A stretch of DNA of 64,000 nt, from assembly GCF_009193135.1 (NCBI RefSeq), contig NZ_VUKC01000014.1, forward strand, positions 1 through 64,000. The letters are read 5' to 3'. Position 1 is the stretch's first letter; every line of letters begins with the position of its first letter. A program made the translations under genes and the position numbers. The notes below the pieces were generated by a model. It was given only the letters and a program-made list of their open reading frames with translations. It was not told the origin of the DNA and did not search any database. Positions 1-8,130 of the stretch are shown here, one piece after another. This DNA comes from Georgenia satyanarayanai. GTDB lineage: Bacteria > Actinomycetota > Actinomycetes > Actinomycetales > Actinomycetaceae.

Positions 1-43
1 CTGGAGGCCCAGCCACCGGTGACCGGACGGGGAGGTGCGGACC

Positions 44-706
44 ATGATGTCTTCTCGCACGTGCACGGCCGCCGTCGTCGGCGCCCTCGCGCTGGCGGTG
101 GGCTGCACCTCCCCGGACCCGCTCGACCAGCCGTGCCCGCCGTCCCAGCACAACGGCCGTGCCCTCTTCGACGGCACGCAGGAGAGCCTGGACCGGTGGC
201 GCATGGCGGGACCTGGCAGCTTCGAGCTGCAGGAGGACTGCTCCCTGCGCACCGTCGGCGGGATGGGCCTGCTGTGGTTCCCCGAGGAGCTCGAGAGCTA
301 CCGGCTCATCCTGGACTGGAAGGTCGCCGGGGACGACAACTCCGGGGTCTTCGTCGGCTTCCCCGAGCCGGGTGACGACCCCTGGGTGGCGGTGAACGAC
401 GGCTACGAGGTCCAGATCGACGCCACGGACGCCCCCGACCGCACGACCGGCGCGATCTACCTCCACCAGGGGGCCGACCAGGCAGCCGTGGCACGCGCGC
501 TCGAACCACCGGGGGCGTGGAACACCTACGAGATCACCGTCGAGGGACGGACCGTCACGGTCCATCTCAACGGCACGCTCGTCAACAGCTTTGACTCAGA
601 CCGCCCCGACGGTGACCTGTCCGGTCACGTCGGCCTCCAGAACCACGGTGAGGACGATGATGTGTACTTCCGCGACATCCGCGTCGCCGGGCTGGACGGC
701 CGCTGA
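44..706 (+). CDS. DUF1080 (3-keto-disaccharide hydrolase-type) lipoprotein
   Basis: Secreted lipoprotein of about 220 residues. The first 20 residues are a signal peptide ending LAVGC, giving a lipidated Cys21. The rest is one DUF1080 concanavalin-like beta-sandwich, recognised by NSGVFVGF, YEVQID and GAIYLH in the expected order and by a closing VYFRDIRV strand. Proteins of this family cleave 3-ketoglycosides by elimination or hydrolysis. I chose ATG 44 because GGAGG lies 8 bases upstream; GTG 35 is in frame but has no better signal. It converges on the ROK gene with a 7-base gap and is close to a sugar importer and two sugar-modifying enzymes, so it may act on the same substrate outside the membrane. 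The catalytic role is inferred from the family. Confidence 0.82.
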   Translation: MMSSRTCTAAVVGALALAVGCTSPDPLDQPCPPSQHNGRALFDGTQESLDRWRMAGPGSFELQEDCSLRTVGGMGLLWFPEELESYRLILDWKVAGDDNSGVFVGFPEPGDDPWVAVNDGYEVQIDATDAPDRTTGAIYLHQGADQAAVARALEPPGAWNTYEITVEGRTVTVHLNGTLVNSFDSDRPDGDLSGHVGLQNHGEDDDVYFRDIRVAGLDGR

Positions 707-713
707 CCGGGTC

Positions 714-1928
714 TCAGGACCGGGCGAGGAGCTGGTCGATCGCCGGTGCCGAGAGCACCTGCTGCGAGACCATCTGCGAGGCCCCCAGCACGCCCGCGCG
801 CCCCTCGGTCTGCGAGGCGACGATGCGCAGGTGCTGGGTGGCCAACGGCAGCGACCGGCTGTAGACGACCTCGCGGATGCCGGCGAGCAGGTGCTCGCCC
901 ACCTCCGAGACGATCCCGCCGATGACGATGACCGACGGGTTGAGCAGGTTGACGCACCCGGCGACGACGTCGCCGATGTCCCGCCCCGCCTGGCGCACCG
1001 TCTGGCTGGCGGTGATGTTGCCCGAGCGGACGAGGTCGACGATCTGCGCGGTGCGCTGGATGTCCACCCCCTGCGCGCGCAGGGACTCCACCACGGCCAG
1101 ACCGCTCGCCAGCGCCTCCAGGCAGCCCACGTTGCCGCAGCGGCACGGGATCTGGCGGCCGCGCGGCACGGCGATGTGGCCGAGGTCGCCGGCGGCGCCC
1201 AGGGCGCCGCGCCGCAGCTCGCCGTCGGAGATGATCCCCGCGCCGATGCCCGTCGCGATCTTGATGAACATCAGGTCCTTGACGTCGCGCCACCGAGCGG
1301 CGTGCTCACCGAGCGCCATGATGTTGACGTCGTTGTCGACGAGCACCGGCGTCGGCAGGGTCTTCGCCACGTGGCCCGGGACGTCGAAGCCGTCCCAGCC
1401 GGGCATGATCGGCGGGCTGATCGCGCGGCCGAGGCGGTGCTCGACGGGGCCGGGCAGACCGATGCCCACGCCGGCGACGTCGGACACCGGGCGCCCGAGC
1501 TCCTCGACCATCTCGCACAGCGCCGTCGTCACGGCGTCCAGGACCACCTGCGGTCCGTCGCCGATGGCGATCTCCAGCGACCGCTCGCTCAGGACTGTCG
1601 ACGCGAGGTCGGTGATCGCCAGACGGCCGTGGCTGACGCCGAGGTCGGCGGCCAGGATGATGCGTGCGCCCGGGTTGAACGCGAACGTGGCGGGAGGCCG
1701 GCCGCCCGTCGAGGACGCCTCGCCCGCGGGCACGATGAGACCGGAGCTGAGCAGCTCGTCGATGCGCGCGGCCACCGTTGGGCGCGCGAAACCAGTGACG
1801 GCAGCGAGGTCCGCTCGGGTCCTGGGCCGCCCGTCGCGGATGAGCTGGAACAGGGTCCCGGCCGACCGGGGGTCGGCCTCTCGCCGGATGTCACCCCGCT
1901 CCTCGAGGCCTGTCGGAAGTATGACCAT
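714..1928 (-). CDS. ROK-family transcriptional regulator
   Basis: Winged-helix repressor with a sugar-kinase-like sensor domain. Residues 20-75 form the helix-turn-helix part (RADLAAVTGFARPTVAARID). The ROK domain follows from about residue 88, with LAADLGVSHGRLAI, LVDNDVN and the ROK signature zinc cluster CRCGNVGCLE. At 404 residues it has the normal length for a ROK regulator as opposed to a ROK kinase, which lacks the DNA-binding part. It is transcribed away from the sugar-import operon, the usual arrangement for a local repressor induced by the imported sugar. No Shine-Dalgarno sequence precedes the ATG; a TTTACT or TACTCT element just upstream suggests a leaderless transcript. Confidence 0.9.
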   Translation of the reverse strand: MVILPTGLEERGDIRREADPRSAGTLFQLIRDGRPRTRADLAAVTGFARPTVAARIDELLSSGLIVPAGEASSTGGRPPATFAFNPGARIILAADLGVSHGRLAITDLASTVLSERSLEIAIGDGPQVVLDAVTTALCEMVEELGRPVSDVAGVGIGLPGPVEHRLGRAISPPIMPGWDGFDVPGHVAKTLPTPVLVDNDVNIMALGEHAARWRDVKDLMFIKIATGIGAGIISDGELRRGALGAAGDLGHIAVPRGRQIPCRCGNVGCLEALASGLAVVESLRAQGVDIQRTAQIVDLVRSGNITASQTVRQAGRDIGDVVAGCVNLLNPSVIVIGGIVSEVGEHLLAGIREVVYSRSLPLATQHLRIVASQTEGRAGVLGASQMVSQQVLSAPAIDQLLARS

Positions 1929-1999
1929 GCACAGAGTAAACCACCGATGCTTCGACAGGTCACGCTCACGTAACTATCTTCCCTCTGCCCGACTTTTGA

Positions 2000-2029
2000 T
2001 TGACGGACAACAGAATGCCCCCATACAGT
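2000..2029 (+). promoter_or_regulatory. Sigma-70-like promoter of the sugar-import operon
   Basis: The -35 element TTGACG (2000-2005) and -10 element TACAGT (2024-2029) are separated by 18 bases. Six bases after the -10 comes ATG 2036, so transcription should start at or next to the start codon and give a leaderless mRNA. It sits in the divergent gap shared with the ROK gene, where the repressor would be expected to bind. Confidence 0.75.
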
Positions 2030-2035
2030 GTCGCC

Positions 2036-3556
2036 ATGGTCACAGCAGACCCCACACCCCCCCTCCTGCACATCACTGACATCGTCAAGCACTTCCCAGG
2101 CGCGAAGGCCCTTGACGGCGTGGACCTCGAGGTCCGCGCCGGAGAGGTGCACTGCCTCCTGGGCCAGAACGGCGCGGGCAAGTCGACCCTCATCAAGGTC
2201 CTCGCCGGTGCGCACCAGCCCGACTCCGGAGAGATCCGGTGGAACGGCGAGGTCGTCAAGATCGGCTCGCCGACCGCAGCGATCGAGCTCGGCATCGCCA
2301 CGATGTACCAGGAGCTCGACGTCGTCGACGGCCTGAGCGTGGCGGAGAACATCTTCCTCGGCCACGAGCTGTCGCGCGGCGGCATGCTCAGGCAGGCCGA
2401 GGCGCACCGGCGCACCCGGGAGCTGCTCACCCGCCTCGGCCACGGGGACATCTCCCCGGGCCGCGAGGTGGGGCGGCTGTCCGCTGCCGGCAAGCAGCTC
2501 GTGTCCATGGCCAGGGCGCTGTCGCACAACGCGCGCGTCATCGTCATGGACGAGCCGTCCGCCGTGCTGGACCCCGAGGAGGTGGACAACCTCTTCCGCG
2601 TCGTGCGCGCCCTCCAGGCCGACGGCGTCGCGGTCATCTACATCTCCCACCGCCTGGAGGAGATCCGCCAGATCGGCGACCGCATCACCGTCCTCAAGGA
2701 CGGGCGCACGGTCGCGGAGAACCTCGCGGTCGCCGACACCCCCACCCCCGAGCTCATCAAGCTCATGACGGGGCGCGCGGTCAGCGGCGACTTCGGCGGC
2801 GGAGCGGGTACCCACGAGCGCGGCGACGCCCTGCTCGAGGTGGAGAACCTCTCCCTCGCCGGTGTCTTCGAGGACGTGAGCTTCACCGTCCGTGCGGGCC
2901 AGATCGTCGGTCTCGCCGGGCTCGTCGGCGCCGGCCGGTCGGAGATCCTCGAGACCGTGTACGGCGCGCGCAAGGCCACGGGCGGCACCGTCCGGGTCAA
3001 GGGCAAGAAGCTGCGCCCGGGCTCGGTGACCGCCGCGGTCAACGCCGGCATCGGGCTCGCGCCCGAGGAGCGCAAGAGCCAGGGCCTCCTCCTCGACGAG
3101 CCGGTCTACCGCAACATCACCCTGTCCACCTTCGCGCGCTTCGCCCGCTCGGGCTTCCTCAACGAGCGCGGCGAGCGTCGCGCGGCCGAGGAGCAGATCA
3201 AGGACCTCCAGGTGGCGCCCGCGGACGGGGAGCGGCGGATCCGCACGCTGTCCGGCGGCAACCAGCAGAAGGCCATGCTCGCGCGCTGGCTCGTCCACGG
3301 CTGCGACGTCCTCGTCCTCGACGAGCCCACCCGCGGCGTCGACGTCGGGGCACGTGCGGAGATCTACTCCCTCATCCGACGCCTCGCCGCCCAGGGGGCT
3401 GCGGTGCTCATGGTCTCCAGTGAGATCGAGGAGGTCCTCGGCCTGGCCGACGACGTCCTCGTGGTCGCCGAAGGCCGCGTGGTCCACCAGGGCCCCGCTG
3501 ACCAGATCGACGAGCACGGCGTGCTCGACCTCGTCATGGAAGGAACTCACGCATGA
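2036..3556 (+). CDS. Sugar ABC importer, dual ATP-binding subunit (RbsA/MglA type)
   Basis: Cytoplasmic ATPase of about 506 residues with two nucleotide-binding halves. The first half has Walker A GQNGAGKST and Walker B VIVMDEPSAVLD. The second half has a degenerate Walker A (GLVGAGRSE), the signature LSGGNQQK and LDEPTRGVDVGA. A degenerate second site is normal for RbsA, MglA and XylG. I chose ATG 2036 because the promoter places the transcript start there and the earlier in-frame TTG 2000 and ATG 2015 lie inside the promoter. The permease start codon overlaps its stop (ATGA). Substrate is unknown, but the neighbours point to a keto sugar or cyclitol. Confidence 0.93.
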   Translation: MVTADPTPPLLHITDIVKHFPGAKALDGVDLEVRAGEVHCLLGQNGAGKSTLIKVLAGAHQPDSGEIRWNGEVVKIGSPTAAIELGIATMYQELDVVDGLSVAENIFLGHELSRGGMLRQAEAHRRTRELLTRLGHGDISPGREVGRLSAAGKQLVSMARALSHNARVIVMDEPSAVLDPEEVDNLFRVVRALQADGVAVIYISHRLEEIRQIGDRITVLKDGRTVAENLAVADTPTPELIKLMTGRAVSGDFGGGAGTHERGDALLEVENLSLAGVFEDVSFTVRAGQIVGLAGLVGAGRSEILETVYGARKATGGTVRVKGKKLRPGSVTAAVNAGIGLAPEERKSQGLLLDEPVYRNITLSTFARFARSGFLNERGERRAAEEQIKDLQVAPADGERRIRTLSGGNQQKAMLARWLVHGCDVLVLDEPTRGVDVGARAEIYSLIRRLAAQGAAVLMVSSEIEEVLGLADDVLVVAEGRVVHQGPADQIDEHGVLDLVMEGTHA

Positions 3557-4623
3557 GTGAGAACACTGCGGCAGGCACCTCCGCCGCTGCGGCCGAGTCC
3601 GCAGCCCTGCCGCCCACCAACCGCGACCTCGTCCCGGACGACGGCGCGGCCAAGCCCACGGCCCGCCGCGGCCGCGGCTCGGGACTCGTGCGGAACCTCG
3701 GTCTCGTCGTCGCGCTCGTGCTCCTGTGCGTCGCCGGGTTCGTCACGGCGGGGGACCGCTTCCTCAGCGGGTCCAACGTCGCGACGATCCTCGCGCTCGC
3801 CGCGACCGTCGGCATCCTCAGCATCGGGATGACCTTCGTCATCACCGGTGGTGGCATCGACCTGTCCGTCGGGTCGGTCATGGGGCTGTCCACGGTGTGG
3901 GCGACCACGCTCGCCACGCAGACGATGGCCGAGGACACGCACTGGCTCATCATCGCCGTCACCGCGATGCTCGTCGGCACGGCCGCGGGCCTGGTCAACG
4001 GCGTCGTCGTCGCCTACGGCAAGGTCGTCGCCTTCATCGCGACCCTGGCCATGCTCGTCGCGGCACGCGGGCTCGCCGAGATCATCTCCGACCGCAAGAC
4101 CCAGATCCTCGACGTCCAGGCGTTCAAGGACTTCTTCGGCGCCAGCTTCCTCGGCCTTCGGATCACGGTGTGGATGTTCGTCCTCGTCGCGGTCCTCGGC
4201 TGGATCGTCCTCAACCGGACGACCTTCGGCCGCCGGACCATCGCCGTCGGTGGCAACCCCGAGGCGGCTCGACTGGCCGGCATCAACGTCCAGCGCCACA
4301 CGATGTACCTCTTCGCGATCGCCGGCCTCACCGCCGGCATCGCCGCGGTCACGATGCTCGGCCGCACCGGTGCGGGCACCTCGACGCACGGCGTGCTCCT
4401 CGAGCTCGACGTCATCGCCGCGGTGGTCGTCGGTGGCACGCTGCTCATCGGTGGCCGCGGCACGATCGTCGGCACCGTCCTGGGCGTGCTCATCTTCTCC
4501 ACCCTCACCAACGTGTTCATCCTCAACAACCTGTCCACGTCGGTGCAGCAGGTCGCCAAGGGCGCCATCATCGTCGGCGCCGTCCTGCTCCAGCAGCGTC
4601 TCGCGGCACGCGGGACCAAGTAG
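3553..4623 (+). CDS. Sugar ABC importer permease (RbsC type)
   Basis: Integral membrane permease of 356 residues in the BPD_transp_2 family. A hydrophilic N-terminus of about 45 residues is followed by repeated hydrophobic segments, and the family motif GIDLSVGSVMGLS is present near residue 100. GGAAGGAA precedes the ATG, which overlaps the ATPase stop by 4 bases, implying coupled translation. Usually one gene makes the homodimeric channel, as here. The long polar N-terminal extension is common in actinobacterial members. Confidence 0.93.
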   Translation: MSENTAAGTSAAAAESAALPPTNRDLVPDDGAAKPTARRGRGSGLVRNLGLVVALVLLCVAGFVTAGDRFLSGSNVATILALAATVGILSIGMTFVITGGGIDLSVGSVMGLSTVWATTLATQTMAEDTHWLIIAVTAMLVGTAAGLVNGVVVAYGKVVAFIATLAMLVAARGLAEIISDRKTQILDVQAFKDFFGASFLGLRITVWMFVLVAVLGWIVLNRTTFGRRTIAVGGNPEAARLAGINVQRHTMYLFAIAGLTAGIAAVTMLGRTGAGTSTHGVLLELDVIAAVVVGGTLLIGGRGTIVGTVLGVLIFSTLTNVFILNNLSTSVQQVAKGAIIVGAVLLQQRLAARGTK

Positions 4624-4677
4624 ACCCCAGACCCCATCCATCCCTGTCAGCAGTACCCGTTCAAGGAGGAACCACCC

Positions 4678-5733
4678 ATGTCCGCACGTACCACCCGCCG
4701 CTTCGCGGTCGCCGCAGGCGTCTCCGTCCTGCTCCTCGCCGGCTGCACCGGTAACACCGAGGAGCCGGAGGAGACCGACAACGGCGGCACGACCACCGAC
4801 GCCGGCTCCAACGCCGGCTCGAGCAACGACGAGCCCGGCGACACCGTCACCATCGGCTTCTCCGCCCCCGCCGCCGACCACGGCTGGATGGGCGCCATCA
4901 CGGAGCAGGCCGTCGAGGAGGCCGAGAAGTACGAGGACGTCGAGCTGCGCCTCGCCGAGGGCACCAACGACGTCTCGCTCCAGATCAGCCAGATGGAGAC
5001 CTTCATCAACGACGGCGTCGACGCCATCGTGCTGCTGCCCTTCGACGGCGCGGCGCTCACCGACATCGCCCTCGAGGCGATGGCGGCCGGCATCCCGGTC
5101 ATCAACGTCGACCGTGAGTTCTCCGACCCGAACGCCGCGCGCGTCACGGTCCTCGGTGACAACTACGGCATGGGCGTGAGCGCCGGCTCGTACATCTGCG
5201 AGCAGCTCGGCGACCAGTCGGACGCCGTCATCGCCGAGATCGCCGGTATCGACAACCTGCCGCTGACCCAGGACCGCAGCCAGGGCTTCGCCGACGCGCT
5301 CGGCGAGTGCGGGCTCGAGGTCTCCAACCGCGTGGCCGCGGACTTCACCGTCCAGGGCGGGGAGTCCGCCACGGCGAACCTCCTCCAGGCCGCGCCGGAG
5401 ATCGACGCCATCTGGAACCACGACGACGACCAGGGTGTCGGCGTCATGGCCGCCATCGAGAACGCCGGCCGTGACGAGTTCTTCGTCGTCGGCGGCGCCG
5501 GCTCGGCGAACATGATGCGTGAGATCGAGGGCGGCGACTCGCTCGTCCAGGCCACGGTCATCTACCCGGCCAGCCAGGCCGCCGACGGCATCCGCCTCGC
5601 GCGTCTGCTCGCGCAGGACAAGGGCATGAGCGACCTCGTGCAGGTCGAGGTCCCGCGCCTCGTCCAGCTCTTCGCCCCCGTCGTGACCTCCGAGAACGTC
5701 GACCAGTACATCGACTCGGCCTTCGAGTCCTGA
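4678..5733 (+). CDS. Sugar-binding lipoprotein of the ABC importer (RbsB type)
   Basis: Extracellular substrate-binding protein of 351 residues. The signal peptide ends LLLAGC with lipidated Cys23, followed by a Glu/Thr/Gly/Ser-rich linker up to about residue 55. The periplasmic-binding-protein fold starts at TVTIGFSAP and contains AIVLLPFDG, VINVDREF and IWNHDDDQGVGV. These fit the Peripla_BP_4 family that binds pentoses, hexoses and inositol. GGAGGAACCACCCATG gives a strong ribosome site. A strong stem-loop follows the gene and may raise its level relative to the downstream enzymes. Confidence 0.93.
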   Translation: MSARTTRRFAVAAGVSVLLLAGCTGNTEEPEETDNGGTTTDAGSNAGSSNDEPGDTVTIGFSAPAADHGWMGAITEQAVEEAEKYEDVELRLAEGTNDVSLQISQMETFINDGVDAIVLLPFDGAALTDIALEAMAAGIPVINVDREFSDPNAARVTVLGDNYGMGVSAGSYICEQLGDQSDAVIAEIAGIDNLPLTQDRSQGFADALGECGLEVSNRVAADFTVQGGESATANLLQAAPEIDAIWNHDDDQGVGVMAAIENAGRDEFFVVGGAGSANMMREIEGGDSLVQATVIYPASQAADGIRLARLLAQDKGMSDLVQVEVPRLVQLFAPVVTSENVDQYIDSAFES

Positions 5734-5746
5734 GTCACCCGAGGAT

Positions 5747-5777
5747 CCGGGGGCGCCGGCTGGTCCGGCGCCCCCGG
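5747..5777 (+). terminator. Strong intra-operon stem-loop after the binding-protein gene
   Basis: Perfect 13-bp inverted repeat: CCGGGGGCGCCGG (5747-5759) and CCGGCGCCCCCGG (5765-5777) with a 5-base loop. No T-run follows. It lies between the binding-protein stop and the dehydrogenase start, so it probably acts as a partial terminator or as a 3' stabiliser that protects the binding-protein message. Confidence 0.75.
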
Positions 5778-5795
5778 TCCCACATGTGAAGGAGC

Positions 5796-6977
5796 ATGAT
5801 GAGCGAGGACAAGCCACGGATCGGTGTGGCGATGATCGGGTACGCCTTCATGGGGCGTGCCCACTCCCAGGCGTGGCGTAACGCGCACCGCTTCTTCGAC
5901 CTGCCGCTCGAGCCGCACATGGCGGTGCTCGTGGGACGGGACGAGCAGCGCGCCACCAGCGCCGCCCGCCAGCTCGGGTGGGACGCCGTGGAGACGGACT
6001 GGCGCCGGGCGATCGCCCGTGACGACGTCGACGTCGTCGACATCTGCACGCCGGGAGACACTCACGCCGAGATCGCGGTCGCCGCGCTCGAGGCCGGCAA
6101 GCACGTGCTGGTCGAGAAGCCCATGGCCAACACCGTCGCCGAGGCCGAGACCATGGCGGCCGCCGCGAGCGCCGCCCGTGGCCGCGGCGTCCGATCGATG
6201 GTCGGCTTCACCTACCGCCGGGTGCCGGCCGTCCAGCTGGCCCGCCAGATGGTCGCCGAGGGGCGCATCGGTGAGGTGCGCCAGGTGCGCGCCCAGTACC
6301 TCCAGGACTGGCTCGCCGACGCCGACGCGCCGCTGTCCTGGCGCCTCGACAAGGAGAAGGCCGGGTCCGGTGCGCTGGGCGACATCGGTGCCCACATCAT
6401 CGACCTCACCCAGTTCGTCACCGGGCAGCGCATCGCCGGGGTGGCGGGCATGCTCGACACCTTCGTCACCGAGCGGCCGATCGCCGAGAGCTTCAGCGGC
6501 CTGCACGGCACCGGCGGCAGCGAGCGCGGCCCGGTCACCGTCGACGACGCCGCGATGTTCCTCGGCCGGCTCTCGAGCGGCGCACCGGCGGTCTTCGAGG
6601 CGACGCGCTTCGCCTGGGGCCGCAAGAACGCCGTCCGCATCGAGGTCAACGGCTCGACGGGGTCCCTCGCCTTCGACTTCGAGGACATGAACGTCCTCCA
6701 CTACTACGACGCCACCGAGCCGGCGGCGACCGCCGGCTTCCGGCGCATCCTCGTCACCGAGCCGGAGCACCCCTACATCGAGGCCTGGTGGCCCGCCGGC
6801 CACGGCCTGGGCTACGAGCACGGCTTCGTCCACCAGGCCGTCGACCTCGTCCGCGCCCTCGGCGCCGGTGAGGACCCCACGCCCTCCTTCGAGGACGGCC
6901 TGCACGTCCAGCGCGTGCTCGACGCGGTGGAGCGGTCCAGCGCGCAGCACAGCACCTACACGGAGATTGGAGACTGA
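5796..6977 (+). CDS. Gfo/Idh/MocA family NAD(P)-dependent sugar dehydrogenase
   Basis: Cytoplasmic oxidoreductase of about 393 residues. The N-terminal Rossmann fold shows [13 protein letters not shown] near residue 15 and [15 protein letters not shown]; the family EKPMANT motif follows near residue 108. The C-terminal substrate domain has [14 protein letters not shown], which carries the usual catalytic Asp and His pair (DxxxH), here D-I-G-A-H. AAGGAG lies at 5789-5794, so the second ATG (5799) has the better spacing and may be the true start. It is followed after two bases by the isomerase-like gene. The likely job is oxidation of an imported glycoside or cyclitol to its keto form. Confidence 0.92.
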   Translation: MMSEDKPRIGVAMIGYAFMGRAHSQAWRNAHRFFDLPLEPHMAVLVGRDEQRATSAARQLGWDAVETDWRRAIARDDVDVVDICTPGDTHAEIAVAALEAGKHVLVEKPMANTVAEAETMAAAASAARGRGVRSMVGFTYRRVPAVQLARQMVAEGRIGEVRQVRAQYLQDWLADADAPLSWRLDKEKAGSGALGDIGAHIIDLTQFVTGQRIAGVAGMLDTFVTERPIAESFSGLHGTGGSERGPVTVDDAAMFLGRLSSGAPAVFEATRFAWGRKNAVRIEVNGSTGSLAFDFEDMNVLHYYDATEPAATAGFRRILVTEPEHPYIEAWWPAGHGLGYEHGFVHQAVDLVRALGAGEDPTPSFEDGLHVQRVLDAVERSSAQHSTYTEIGD

Positions 6978-6979
6978 CC

Positions 6980-7981
6980 ATGGCTCGACCGATCACTCTC
7001 TTCACCGGCCAGTGGGCCGACCTGCCCTTCGAGGAGGTGGCCCGCCTCGCCGGCGAGTGGGGCTACGACGGCCTCGAGATCGCCTCGTGGGGCGACCACC
7101 TCGACCCGTGGCGTGCCGCGGAGGACGACGCCTACGTCCAGGACCGCCTCGACATCCTCGAGAAGAACGGCCTGAAGGTCTACGCGATCTCCAACCACCT
7201 CAAGGGCCAGGCCGTCTGCGACGACCCGATCGACCAGCGCCACCGCGACATCCTCCCGGACCGCATCTGGGGCGACGGCGAGCCCGAGGGCGTCCGCCAG
7301 CGCGCCGCCGAGGAGATGAAGGTGACGGCGCGGGCCGCGGCCCGCCTCGGCGTCAAGACGGTCACCGGCTTCACCGGCTCCTCGATCTGGAAGTACGTCG
7401 CGATGTTCCCGCCGGCGTCCGAGGAGCTCGTCGAGGCCGGCTACCGGGACTTCGCCGACCGGTGGAACCCGATCCTCGACGTCTTCGACGAGGTCGGCGT
7501 GCGTTTCGCGCTCGAGCCGCACCCCTCGGAGATCGCCTACGACTACTGGACCACCCAGCGCACCCTCGAGGCCATCGGCCACCGGGAGGCCTTCGGCCTC
7601 AACTGGGACCCCAGCCACTTCACGTGGCAGGACCTGGACCCGGTCGCCTTCCTCCTCGACTTCCGGGACAAGATCTTCCACGTCCACTGCAAGGACTCCA
7701 AGCGCCGCCTCAACGGGCGCAACGGGCGCCTGGGCTCCCACCTGCCGTGGGCCGACCCGCGCCGTGGCTGGGACTTCATCAGCACCGGCCGCGGCGACGT
7801 GCCGTGGGAGGACGCCATGCGGATGCTCAACCACATCGGCTACGAGGGTCCGCTCTCGGTCGAGTGGGAGGACGCCGGGATGGACCGGCTCGTCGGTGCG
7901 CCCGAGGCCCTGGAGTTCGTCCGCAAGCTCTCCTTCCGCCCGTCCGAGGCCGCCTTCGACGCCGCCTTCTCCACGCGCTGA
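6980..7981 (+). CDS. Sugar phosphate isomerase/epimerase-like TIM-barrel protein
   Basis: Cytoplasmic enzyme of 333 residues of the xylose-isomerase-like (AP endonuclease 2) superfamily. Candidate metal ligands appear in the expected order: Glu in [10 protein letters not shown], Asp in NWDPSHF, His in [10 protein letters not shown] and Glu in LSVEWEDAG. Relatives act as epimerases, isomerases or dehydratases on keto sugars and inosose, and usually sit next to a Gfo/Idh/MocA dehydrogenase as here. It is the last gene of the operon, starting two bases after the dehydrogenase, and a long hairpin follows. The exact reaction is not readable from the sequence. Confidence 0.9.
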   Translation: MARPITLFTGQWADLPFEEVARLAGEWGYDGLEIASWGDHLDPWRAAEDDAYVQDRLDILEKNGLKVYAISNHLKGQAVCDDPIDQRHRDILPDRIWGDGEPEGVRQRAAEEMKVTARAAARLGVKTVTGFTGSSIWKYVAMFPPASEELVEAGYRDFADRWNPILDVFDEVGVRFALEPHPSEIAYDYWTTQRTLEAIGHREAFGLNWDPSHFTWQDLDPVAFLLDFRDKIFHVHCKDSKRRLNGRNGRLGSHLPWADPRRGWDFISTGRGDVPWEDAMRMLNHIGYEGPLSVEWEDAGMDRLVGAPEALEFVRKLSFRPSEAAFDAAFSTR

Positions 7982-7990
7982 CCACCGCTG

Positions 7991-8041
7991 CCGACGCCGG
8001 CAGCCGGCACCGATCGCCTCGGTGCGGGCTGCCGGCGTCGG
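7991..8041 (+). terminator. Rho-independent-like terminator of the sugar operon
   Basis: Two-step hairpin. The outer 15-bp stem pairs 7991-8005 with 8027-8041 (CCGACGCCGGCAGCC and its complement); after a single mismatch an inner 7-bp stem pairs 8007-8013 with 8019-8025, with a 5-base loop. No T-run follows, as is common in high-GC actinobacteria. It begins 10 bases after the last gene of the operon. Confidence 0.85.
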
Positions 8042-8067
8042 CGCGTCCGCGTGTGGCGAACGTCAAA

Positions 8068-8096
8068 TTGTCACGGTCCGATCACGGACCTACCGT
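8068..8096 (+). promoter_or_regulatory. Promoter of the CAP-domain secreted protein gene
   Basis: The -35 element TTGTCA (8068-8073) and -10 element TACCGT (8091-8096) have an ideal 17-base spacer. The expected transcript start is near 8103, giving a leader of under 30 bases that contains the ribosome site GGGGGG before ATG 8131. Confidence 0.75.
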
Positions 8097-8130
8097 TGAC
8101 AGTCGACGACGACACCCTGGGGGGATCGAC

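Noticed and set aside
1-22. Possible end of an upstream gene reading WRPSHR and a TGA at 20-22
   Set aside because: Only six codons are visible and any frame of this GC-rich DNA could show this; not supportable.
2000-2035. Longer N-terminus of the sugar ATPase from TTG 2000 or ATG 2015
   Set aside because: These codons lie inside a clear -35/-10 promoter and have no ribosome site.
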